From Chara braunii (lineage: Eukaryota; Streptophyta; Charophyceae; Charales; Characeae): a stretch of 26,771 nucleotides of DNA. Position 1 is the first letter of the stretch. Each line of letters starts with the position of its first letter. Location: positions 3,379,936 to 3,406,706 of the forward strand of contig BFEA01000045.1 of assembly GCA_003427395.1 (NCBI GenBank), read 5' to 3'. Shown piece after piece: positions 8,850-17,384 of the stretch. Both the position numbers and the translations under genes were made by a program. The notes beneath the pieces are model-generated. The model saw only the letters and a list, made by a program, of their open reading frames with translations. It ran no database searches and was not told the DNA's origin.

Positions 8850-9519
8850 ATATATATATATATGAGAACAAGGTTAGCCAGACATTGTTTCTAAGACGAA
8901 TGGTCTGGCTATAGCCTTATCACAAATAAAGAGAGTATAACTAAGAGTTATAATTGAAGGTAACTTGGATAGGCTAAGCATTGTTTCTAAGACGAATGGC
9001 TCAACCCTACGCCCACTTTTGAAGATTAAGTTCAGAGAAATATATATAACTTGGCTATTTAAACAGTTCAGGGCGGCTAAGCATTGTTTCTAAGACGAAT
9101 GGCTTAGTCATATGCCCAAAGAAGAGAGAAGTAGTTGTGCAACCTGTTCGTGTATAACTAAGGCAAAGAGTTGGCATTGTTTCTAAGACAAATGGCCAAA
9201 CTCAATGCCCCGTGTAAGCGGGGTATAAAGGGGTTAACTCATTGAGAAACTATGAACTATTGCTTGCCAAAGGTAGTTTGGGTTGGTGAGAGTACTTACC
9301 TTTGTGGTTTGGCTTGCATGTGGCTGAGTGAGATTACTACCTAGTCTGAGTTTCAGTTCAATAGGTAGTTGCTTTAGTGGCTCGTCACGTGCTAGAGCGA
9401 TAGGAGTTAGATTCAATCCCTGCATTTTCTGTGACAAGTTTTTTTACTTAGATCAATGTTTGCGTTTTATGAGCTCATTTATTATACTTGGGTTTGTCTT
9501 AATTTTAATAAGCCACTTT

Positions 9520-9830
9520 CCCTACGGGAAGCGCTGCCAAAATTTCTGCAAATCCAAAGAGTTAGTCAAAATTTGACTTTCCAAAGTCCAACTTGTCTAA
9601 ATTTCATACATGACTTAGTAAAAATATGGGGAGTCTCCCTTCCTAAAGGGAGTGCTGCCCAAATCTTTGCTAATTCAGGAAGTTAGACAAAATTTGACTT
9701 TGGGCAATCAAAGACTATTTTTGTTTTCATGTTTTTACTTATATAAATTCTTAAAAGACACTTCTCCTGCGGGAAGCGCTGCCGAAATTTTCTTTGTTTA
9801 GAGGAGTTAGATTATATTTTAACAGGAGAC
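9520..9830 (+). repeat. Left A/B repeats, three units (A-B-A)
   Basis: Three repeats of about 120 bp. Type A has GGGAAGCGCTGCCRAAATTT (about 9527 and 9769); type B has GGGAGTGCTGCCCAAATCTT (about 9646). Each is followed by a GAGTTAG or AAGTTAGA string and an AAATTTGAC-like stretch. The right arm carries five units in the same alternation. Confidence 0.85.
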
Positions 9831-10080
9831 GACTCTGGTAACCCACCCTGAATAGGAAGATCCTGCCAAAGACCTACCTTTTCTTTGGGCACTTGCTTAG
9901 AGGTAGACTCAGGCTTGGGTAAGTAGAACGAGTTCTGGCGGGATCGTGGCGTGAAGATTAGTCTCCGCAGACTTATAGTTCTAGCTTGGTGAATGACCTA
10001 TCTTATGTTACAGGTCCTTTTTATCGTTTCGATTCAGGACTTGGACTAGATTCAGCCTGATCCCTTAAGAATCACCTTCT

Positions 10081-10095
10081 GTTATCACTGATAAC
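10081..10095. repeat. 15-base perfect palindrome kept in both arms
   Basis: GTTATCACTGATAAC. The right arm has the same palindrome at 20879-20893, and the adjacent AGGTCGGTTGCC is also shared. It could be a factor-binding site. The resemblance of TATCAGTGATA to the core of the bacterial tet operator is coincidental. Confidence 0.7.
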
Positions 10096-10574
10096 AGGTC
10101 GGTTGCCGATTCGTCGGTTTACGACTCAATTACAATTCACCCTCAATACTCAACCTAAAAGGCTTTAGCCCTGGTGATTTTATTGTTTTGTTAAGGTTTC
10201 ACCTGGACTTTGATTGAATGGCCATTTAACAAAGGTACTGAGTATTTAATTATGGTTTGTTGGACAGGAGGTTGGGGCTTGCATGACTAAAGCGAAGGGT
10301 ATGAGTATAGAGAGTGGTTGGGGTTGACTCCGTGTAGTGCATGGACTCTTGCTTGACTCTTTGATGTGATTGCAGGTATGTTCTGTGGTTCAGATTTTTG
10401 ATTGAACTGTCTGCAATCACACATATATATATATGGCTGCGAGGAATCCCACTGTGACTGTGAGAAGTGATCGTCACATACTTACCCCCTATATATATGT
10501 GTATTTATGTTGGGTGTTCGCATGGCCTAAGCGGGCCTCGCTTAAGGGTAAAAATCGGGGTTAGGGCCGAGAGA

Positions 10575-11035
10575 GGAAAGAACCCCCCTTGATTGCTTCT
10601 TAGGGATTTCTTAGTCGGACATTAGTCGTGGGCTTGGATTCGAGGTCCTTATCCAGGACATCCCAGACCCTAGACTCTGCGGGGGAGGAATTTTTCACTG
10701 CGCAGAGCCTATCTGCCCTGCCCGTCGAGACACCCAACCAGAGGGCAGAAATGTCGCGAGGGTTGAACGACATGTCCTTCAGCCGTTCAATATCGTAAAG
10801 GGCAACCCCTCACGATATATTCCTTTATCCATTCAATATCCCGAGGCCGAAACTGCGATTGCCTCGTATGACTAGCATCGCCGGTTGATGAAGGAAGGGT
10901 CTGTAGCCGCGCAACTTTATATTGAAGTCTTGCGCGCGACGTCCGCCCGTTCTAGTGTCTAGAGTTATGGGATTAGGGGTAATTCGTATGTGTACGTGAG
11001 TGTCCAAAGTCAGGATAGGCCAATGGTGCCAACCG
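10575..11035 (+). other. Left-arm-specific segment of about 460 bp
   Basis: Arm alignment by eye is continuous up to about 10570 and again from about 11040, but the right arm goes straight between the matching points (near 20490 and 20350). Within the extra segment, 10895-10990 resembles 11458-11540 of the same arm (CCGCGCARYTTTATAYT, GCGCGAC, AGTTATGGGAT), so part of it arose from LTR sequence by duplication. Confidence 0.5.
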
Positions 11036-11892
11036 GCAGGGCTACCCAAGGTTGTGATTTTTAGGATGTGGAGGCCCTTCGCTGTATTTTTGCTTTTTAG
11101 AATTATATAGTTGGACGTTGTAGTCCGTGGCAGCCGTCAAAGTCAAAACCCTTGACTGCTTTCCAGGCCCTAGATGATGAAGCTGGTCTCCAGGGCGATA
11201 AGAGACGATTGCCACCACAAGTATGAACCTGTGTACGACCACTCTCCGCAGGGTGCAGAAGAGGGTGTGGTTCTCAACCGCACTGGGCAGTTGTCCAGCG
11301 TCGATAGATTAACCCTCAAGGCGCGTGTCAGCCGACACTTGAGTGTCGAGTGTGACCCTCGAGACTAACGAGAACCGCATGAGTATGGGTACTACATAGT
11401 ACGCCATCATTGCGACTGCTTGCGAATGATTGCATTGCTAGTCGATGTGAGTAGGCCTTGTGTCCGCGCAGTTTTATACTAAGCCTCGTGCGCGACACCT
11501 ATCTGATTTTCGCGTCGGAAAGTTATGGGATGGCTACTGAAGGGACTAGGAGTGTTGTCGCGTTGTTTGTTCATTGTCGTCTTGTGTATGTGTGTGTACG
11601 TATGTGTGTTTTACCTTTGTGTCTGTTAGAGTAGTGTGCTCGTGGTGAGTGGGATACGTCCTAGTCGACCGACGCCAAATCACGCTTAGGACTTCAGCCC
11701 CCCAAGATGTCGGTTCGCTTACGGGTCCGATAGAGGAGTAATACCGCGCGTGCCCCCTATGCTACAGCGAACGAGAAATGCCCTCGGCTGGTCCACCTCT
11801 GCGATTGCAGCTGATCAGCTTTCGTATTGTGGACTGGTAGCTCGGTGGGGATACGCCCACCGACGGGAGGTGACAACTCCCGTAAGGTGGAG

Positions 11893-12383
11893 GTAAGTCG
11901 TGCCTCGCGTAGGCCCTGTCCTGTCGTAGGGCCTCGTGAGAGGTATGGCTGGCGCACTCGGCCAGAGCTGCTCCACGTATATTCACGACGAGGATTTAGA
12001 CCAACTCCTGCATGACGCGGCCGGGAGGGTCCCGCGCTGCCCTGTGCGGTGACGGACCGATGCGCTCGAGAGGTGGCGCCGTTGCCGGGGATAACGAAAG
12101 TCTACCGTTGTCCCTGGTGGAACGACATCCGGGTATGAGAGTGAGATGGAAGTAGGCATAGGAAGGGAAATGAGAATGTGGATTGGTTTGTATATGATTA
12201 AGTACGAGTGAGGAAAATCTAGCGACTCTTAGGTGGGTTGGTTGCTCGCCCGACTTAGAAAGACTATGAGGGATAGCCATACCTAGTTCAGACATACATC
12301 GTGAGGGAACTAGGTAGGACATACGGTAGAGATCTCGCTGAGGTAGCGCACTGAGTAGACGAATGTTCTGTTTTCTCTTACAG
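11893..12383 (+). other. Candidate leader intron (donor in LTR, acceptor before gag)
   Basis: A strong donor match, GGAG followed by GTAAGTCG, lies at 11889-11900. A good acceptor with a pyrimidine tract, TTTTCTCTTACAG, ends at 12383, 27 bases before the gag ATG at 12410. Removing 491 nt would delete the PBS from the spliced message and leave a short leader. In the right arm the matching donor reads ATAAGT, so the GT is lost there. Splicing is inference from sequence only. Confidence 0.35.
12074..12091 (+). promoter_or_regulatory. Primer-binding site complementary to tRNA-Asp
   Basis: TGGCGCCGTTGCCGGGGA is the exact complement of the last 18 nt (including CCA) of plant tRNA-Asp as I know it. 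This is the site where the tRNA primes minus-strand cDNA synthesis in many plant Ty3 elements. It lies about 8 bases after the last base shared by the two arms, so the 5' LTR ends close to 12066-12073. Confidence 0.92.
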
Positions 12384-12409
12384 AAAGTCGAAAAGACACA
12401 TCTGTCAAG

Positions 12410-13316
12410 ATGCGGGAGCCTAGTGATATAGTGGATGGTACGGGAAAGGTCCTGACGCTTGAAGACCTTATTGCAGCTATCGACAGGCACGAGAAAACGT
12501 CGAGCAACGTCCCAAAAGTTGATACCTTGCACTTCAGTGGAGAATGGGTCTCTGACTGGTTGGATCTGGTTGAGCACGCGATGGTGGGTCTGTCAGATGA
12601 GGTGAAGTTCCAACAAATTTTGAAATACGTACTTCATGGGCATCATCAAGAAGTGGGAAAGGTTGTGGAAGCCGCCAACGGTATCTGGGCAAGGTTTAGA
12701 GATGACATGCAGCGCACGTATCAGTTGGGCGATGGGTTGCTTACCACCGCAGACCTTGAGGCCATGAACAAGGATGATTTCAGTATGATAGGGGCGTTTA
12801 TGCAAGAATTCAAGAAAAGGGCGAGAAAAGTTCATGGAATCTCAGAAAAGGCGCAATGTGCCATCTTTCTAGGGCTGCTTACTGCATCAGAGGCCTCAGA
12901 GTTGACGAGCCATGGAGGGGGCAGTGCGAAGCTTACCTGGGCCACTATTGATAAAGGAGTGGAAGATGGGAGCCTGGACCAGTGCGAAGCTTACCTGGGC
13001 CACTATTGATAAGGGAGTGGAAGATGGGAGCCTGGACCAGGTAGAGCACCATCAGATGCGCTTGCAGAGAGGGAAGAGAAAGGAAAGGGACGCCACGGCA
13101 TCTGGAACCCCATGGGTAACAAGGATTGTTACGGATGTACTTGCGGAACTCGGCTATGGCAAGGACGCCGAGGTACAGGAAAAGGTGGTGACCGTAGTCC
13201 AAAGCAGGAGTAAGGAGGTACGGGAAGAAGAAACCAGGCAGGAAGACTACGGTGAGGAGGAGACAAGGTCACAAGTTCTTACCAAAGCCCAGCGCAAGCA
13301 GCGCAATTTGCTGCTA
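12410..13316 (+). pseudogene. gag, matrix/capsid part (frameshifted)
   Basis: The start ATG at 12410 follows the likely splice acceptor. The first 170 or so residues are a Ty3 capsid-like helical region: LHFSGEWVSDWLDLVEHAM, KFQQILKYVLHGHHQEV, FMQEFKKRARKV. The original frame stays open to 13009, where a 58-bp tandem duplication (12922-13037) ends it; the true continuation is in another frame (SLDQVEHHQM, VTDVLAELGYG, then a Glu/Arg-rich stretch). A second shift in the G run near 13305-13320 restores the first frame. It would form the particle shell. Broken as it stands. Confidence 0.8.
12922..13037 (+). repeat. 58-bp tandem duplication inside gag
   Basis: Two adjacent 58-base copies (12922-12979 and 12980-13037), differing at one base (ATAAAGG versus ATAAGGG). 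Because 58 is not a multiple of three, the duplication shifts the gag frame. The near-identity says it is recent relative to the other damage. Confidence 0.95.
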
Positions 13317-15613
13317 GGGGGACAGGCTCTGGAAAGGGACAGATCCCGCAGGCAATCGCTACGCCGCCAGCCACCGCCACCACTGCACATATGTCGGCAG
13401 GACCCTCACAAATGGGGCCGCCGCCAGCATATGGTCCTTGGATGCCTTATTGTCAGTTGGCACCCTGGCCCAGATGTAATCACTGCAACTCGTGTGGGGG
13501 AGGCCAAGCTCCCCCAGGACAGATGGTCCCTTATTCGGACCCATCGGCGAGTGCAGGGCCACCAAGTTTTTTGGCGACCCAAGGCCAGTTCACGGCCCAG
13601 CCTCCCACCTCGCAGCAAGCTTCGCAGGCTAGCGTGGCGGGNGGAGGAGGTCAAGGGCAAGGAGGGCAAGGCAATGGTGGTCGAGGACAAGGAGGTCGAG
13701 GGGGTGGCGGCCGAGGAAGGAACAACGGGGGACGCGGTGGTGGATGGAACGGACAAGGAAGCCAGAATCAAGGCGGCCAAGGTGGTCAAAAAGGGGGCCA
13801 AGGATATGAAAGGCCCCGCTTTGATTGGCGAAATGTCGTCTGCCGGCATTGTGGCATTGTGGGCCACACCATACGATTTTGCCAGCAACGGCGGGACGAT
13901 GAGCTCGCCGATCTAATCTTCACAAACATGGATGGGGATATATATGATAAATTTGGGCAGTATATTGACCCAAAAATTCCAGGTGGAGTTAGACAGGAAG
14001 CCCAAAGACGAGCAGCGGCAGGGCCGGCGCCCCCGACAATGTTCATACTATGGCAAGAAAGGGAGGACCCGCGCGTGAGGATCGAAGAGGTTATAGGGGA
14101 GACTGAGGAGGTGACCCAGCGATTAAAGGCAGGGACTATAAAGAAAGAGCCGATAGTCATCGAGTCCGACGACAAAGACTCAAGGGAGGTGGAAGAGTCG
14201 TTCATAACAATCCTGGAAAAAATGGAGGACCTGCTGGAGAAGGTGGGAAGATACCAGCAGAGGCTACAGGAGTTGTGTAACGAGGCCCAGGAATGGAAGG
14301 CCGACCTCCCCAGAGTCTTCTTTTACGAGTCCGGGTCAGGATCAGCGTCAGGACAGCAAGGCTACCCCGAGGTCGCGATAATAGGGTCGGGCCCTAGGTC
14401 AGGGATGACGTTTAGGCCACCCACCCCGCATGGGCGGGCACCTCAGGCGGCGCGAACCAGGAGCCAAAGTAAGGCTGGCCCTAGTCAGGCGCTGAGTCAG
14501 GCACCTCCTCGAAGGAGACCAGAGCCCGAGCACAGGAAGGAAGTGGTAGAGGTCTCGAAAGAAGAAGAAGAGGAGGATGACGATACGGAGGACGAGAGGC
14601 TCCGACAAGAGGAGGATCGGCGGACGGGATTAAGAGCCCAAAGGAGAGGGATCCAAGAGGAAGCTGAGCCAGGTCAGCAGGACAGCGCGCCTAAGAAAAG
14701 GAAGTATGCAGTCAGGCTAGAAGAAGGCTTTGATGTGGAGAGAATGGTGGATAGGCTCCTCGAAGGTAATAACGACCTTATGAACCTAAAAGATATTTTG
14801 GCGTCCGCCCTGAGGCTCCGAGATGGTTTAAAGGGACGATTATCTCGGAGGTTAGTGCCCAACGTCCATCTAAGTGCGATCCTGCCAAGGGAGGCAGGAT
14901 GGACAGAAGCTGGAACAAGGATGGACTGGAAGTGTGCGGCATGCGGGTTGGTGGATTTGGTGGTGAAAGAAAAGAAGTGTGTTGCAATGATGGATACGGG
15001 CGCCGAGATGAACATCATCAGAGAAAGAGATGCCCTCATGCTCAGATTGGAAATTGACCGTGCGGACAATGATATATTGCATGGAGCTAACTGCAAGGCA
15101 GTTTTTTGAGGCAAGGCATCCAATGTAATCATAGAAATTGGTAAGGTGCGGGCGAGGACTTGCTTCTTCGTCATGCCAGACGTCGACCACCCTATCCTCC
15201 TGGGTAGATCATTCATGTGCAGGACAAAGACTTTGATCTTCAATAAGCACGACGGAATGATGATATTACTCTTGAGTGATCTGGCCTGTGGGAACTATGA
15301 AGTTATCACCTGCCGGAACACGGGGCCAGGGAGCGAGCGGAATAGACCTAATCCCGACTCACTGACCTTTGTAGAATCAAAGAATGAGCGGTGGAGGCTT
15401 TGGGAAGAACTCGAGGAGGAAGGAAGAGCGGAAGTGCTGTTGCTGAGCCTCACGGATGTAAACAAAGCTATGAAGATAGTTGAGGCACATGAGATGGCGG
15501 ATCCGGAGGCAATTAAGGCACTGAGGGAGCAAGTCTCAGAAAACCCTCAGGTGGGGGAAGTGGAGTTGATCTATCGGCTTCCCGGAGGAAGAGGAAGCCC
15601 TGCGATGGCATAA
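13317..15613 (+). pseudogene. gag nucleocapsid and aspartic protease (one in-frame stop)
   Basis: Continues gag: a Pro/Gln-rich stretch, then a Gly/Arg-rich RGG-type region (about 13640-13800), then one zinc knuckle CRHCGIVGHTIRFC (C-x2-C-x4-H-x4-C) near 13840-13882 that would bind genomic RNA. A long acidic, coiled-coil-prone linker (EEEEEDDDTEDE) follows. The retropepsin-like active site is MMDTGAEMNII (about 14986-15018), and the second protease strand HPILLGRSF is at about 15189. A TGA at 15107-15109 splits the protease; the same frame resumes immediately and runs to a TAA at 15611-15613. There is an N at 13642. The protease would cut the polyprotein. Confidence 0.85.
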
Positions 15614-15619
15614 GCACAA

Positions 15620-16686
15620 ACAACAAGCCGGCCTTTTTCAGGGGACGGCTTAAGCAGGGCGTCCAAAGGCGGTACAAGACGATGGATAAGAAGTGCCGCC
15701 CTGTTCCCATGCTGGTTACAGAAGACGAGGAGGCTTACTACGAGCGAGAACGAGGGTTGATACGGCATATGCGGGAGCAGGCGCTGGATGGTCCATGCCG
15801 TATCAACGATGAGAATGAAGGGAAGTTGATAGTTCGAAAGCCGGGTTTCCTTTCACCCCAAGAAAAGGCCTTGATGGTGCAGTTGATAAAGAAAAGGCAT
15901 CACGCGTACTCCTTTAATGACGATCAGCGTGGGAGGCTGGATGTGGACAAAATTCCGATGATTCGAATCCACACCGTCCCACACGAGCCCTGGAATCTAA
16001 GGGGCGCGCGGTATCCGAATCCTGACGAGGAGAAGATGGTGGTGGACTATCTTGATGGCAAGACGCGCACGCATGTTGCTGGCTACTCTAGCGGACCATA
16101 TGCTTTCCCTGGGTTCTGCTTTATTTTAAGCAGAATGGGGCGCTGCGATGGGTGCAGGACTTGCAACGGTTGAATGCGGTGACAGTGCGAGACGCGGGAG
16201 GCTTGCCGAACGCAGATGCATTGCGCAGGGAGGTCTATAATTTCACTTATAGACCTCTATTCTGGGTATGATCAATTTCCTGTATACCCGCCTGATAGGC
16301 CAGTAACAGCAATGCACACGCCAAGGGGGCTGATTCATATGAATGTGGCCCCTCAAGGTTGGACCAATGCAATGGCAATGGTGCAACGACATATGATCAG
16401 AGCCATGCAGACGGTCAGCCCACACATCACTCAGCCTTATATTGATGACTTGGCGGTCAAAGGCCCAAAGGAGAAGGAGGACGAAGTAATGCCCGAAGTA
16501 AGGCGTTTTGTCTGGAAGCATATCCAGGACCTCGATCAGGTCTTGAGCCTGTTGGAGGAATACAACCTTACTGTGAGCGGTCCAAAATCCAAGCACTGCA
16601 TGAGAGAAGCTACCATTCTGGGTTTTGTCTGTAATGAGAACGGTCGGAGGCCGGATGTAAAAAAGACAGACAAAATCTTAGAATAG
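15620..16686 (+). pseudogene. Ty3-type reverse transcriptase (frameshifted)
   Basis: Copies the RNA into cDNA. The frame at 15682-16173 carries the N-terminal region (RHHAYSFNDDQRGRLD, VPHEPWNLRGARYPNP). A shift near 16110-16135 leads into LRWVQDLQRLNAVTVRDAGG, and another at about 16241 leads back into SLIDLYSGYDQF (first catalytic Asp), PRGLIHMNVAPQGWTNAM and the catalytic YIDDLAVKGP (YIDD at about 16438-16449), then the thumb (ILGFVCNENGRRPDVKK). A TAG at 16684-16686 replaces the usual Trp before PVP. The YIDDLAVKGP style differs from the YLDDILIFS of the chromovirus at 7134-7655, so the two elements are distinct Ty3 lineages. Confidence 0.88.
16230..16257. repeat. Perfect 11-bp hairpin within the RT gene
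   Basis: GAGGTCTATAA and TTATAGACCTC with the loop TTTCAC. The RT frame shift (from EVYN to FSLIDL) falls in the loop, as if one T was lost there. Confidence 0.8.
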
Positions 16687-17384
16687 CCAGTACCTTTTCA
16701 CTCCATAACGGATGTGAGAGTTGACACCTGTGGATTTTGGAGGAGCTTTGTGAAGCCGCTAAGACCGAGCATTTAAGGAAACTGGTGCGTCAGGATCAGG
16801 AGTGGGTTTGGGGTGAGGATCAGGAAGAAGCAGTGACCCGGATGAAGGGGGAAATCAAGGAAGGAGGGTTAGTATTGGGGGCGCCTAACTATAAAGTGAC
16901 CGAGGAAAAGCCTTTTGTCATCGAGACGGACGCTGGGCCAACTGCTTTGGGAGGAGTCCTAATTCAAGCGGATGCTGAAGGGAAGGAAAGGCCGCTAAGA
17001 TTTGAAAGTCGGACTCTTAATGCGACTGAGAGGAACTACTCTCAGTTTAAAAAGGAGACGCTTGTGGTACTCCATTGCTCAAGGATCTTCCGGAATTATG
17101 TTTTCGGCAGGAGGTTCATATTAAGGGTGGATCCCACGACGCTTGCCTGTTCCCTGAAGAATTATACTCCATCTGACCCGACCGTCGCATGATGGTTGAC
17201 GTACATTTGGATGTTTAACTTTGAATTGGAAAGAATTCCGGGGGACAAGAACAGGGCCGATGGCCTGGGCCGCATAAACTGGGACAACTTGGATCAGGAG
17301 TCGATTGAGGATACTCCACCGGTTGATGGGTTTTTGGACCAGCAAGAAGACGTCCGCCTCCATATAAATGAATGGTCTATGTGA
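16687..17384 (+). pseudogene. RNase H domain and connection of the Ty3 element (broken)
   Basis: After the TAG, PVPFHSITDVR and CGFWRSFVK show the usual RT-RNase H connection, then a frameshift near 16740. The RNase H frame has FVIETDAGPTALGG (catalytic Asp), NYSQFKKETLVV (Glu) and FILRVDPTTLA (Asp). A TGA at 17190-17192 stands just before the WLTYIWMF string that normally follows an Arg; the same frame then gives RIPGDKNRADGLGR, with its conserved Asp, and runs to 17384. Confidence 0.88.

Larger units (their letters stand above)
8178..9203 (+). repeat. Left hairpin array: ten variable-stem hairpins with a constant loop
   Basis: Ten hairpins share the core ATTGTTTCTAAGAYGAAT and lie at about 8178-8209, 8240-8270, 8293-8324, 8365-8395, 8481-8513, 8553-8585, 8876-8910, 8971-9007, 9077-9108 and 9168-9203. 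The flanks differ but pair: CCAAGC/GCTTGG, CAGAC/GTCTG, GTTGAG/CTCAAC, CTAAGC/GCTTAG, AGTTGGC/GCCAAACT. The spacers between hairpins are unrelated. Stem changes that keep pairing, with a fixed loop, suggest a structured RNA or a protein-bound element in the LTR transcript or DNA. I know of no named family with this loop. Confidence 0.85.
7656..12066 (+). repeat. Left arm (probable 5' LTR)
   Basis: Co-linear with the reverse complement of 19378-23168 over its whole length. Anchors include ATTGCGGG...CCCTCA...GCGCTG at the outer end, the GGTTATAACC-type / TATAAACC stretch near 7930, the hairpin array, the A/B repeats, the GTTATCACTGATAAC palindrome and the inner GACCGATGCGC. The inner part (11700-12066) is visibly much more similar to its partner than the outer part. 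The primer-binding site starts eight bases beyond the last shared base, supporting an LTR reading. At 4.4 kb it would be unusually long. No convincing TG...CA ends were fixed; TGCGGG at 7659 is the best start. Confidence 0.75.

Noticed and set aside
10081-10095. Bacterial tet-operator-like core TATCAGTGATA
   Set aside because: Eukaryotic repeat context; the match is only the palindromic core.
11757-11986. A 74-codon frame present in both arms (minus 11762-11986, plus 19465-19689)
   Set aside because: The frame is shared because the DNA is a repeat. Where the arms differ the changes are mostly amino-acid-altering and the opposite strand is open too, so there is no sign of protein constraint.
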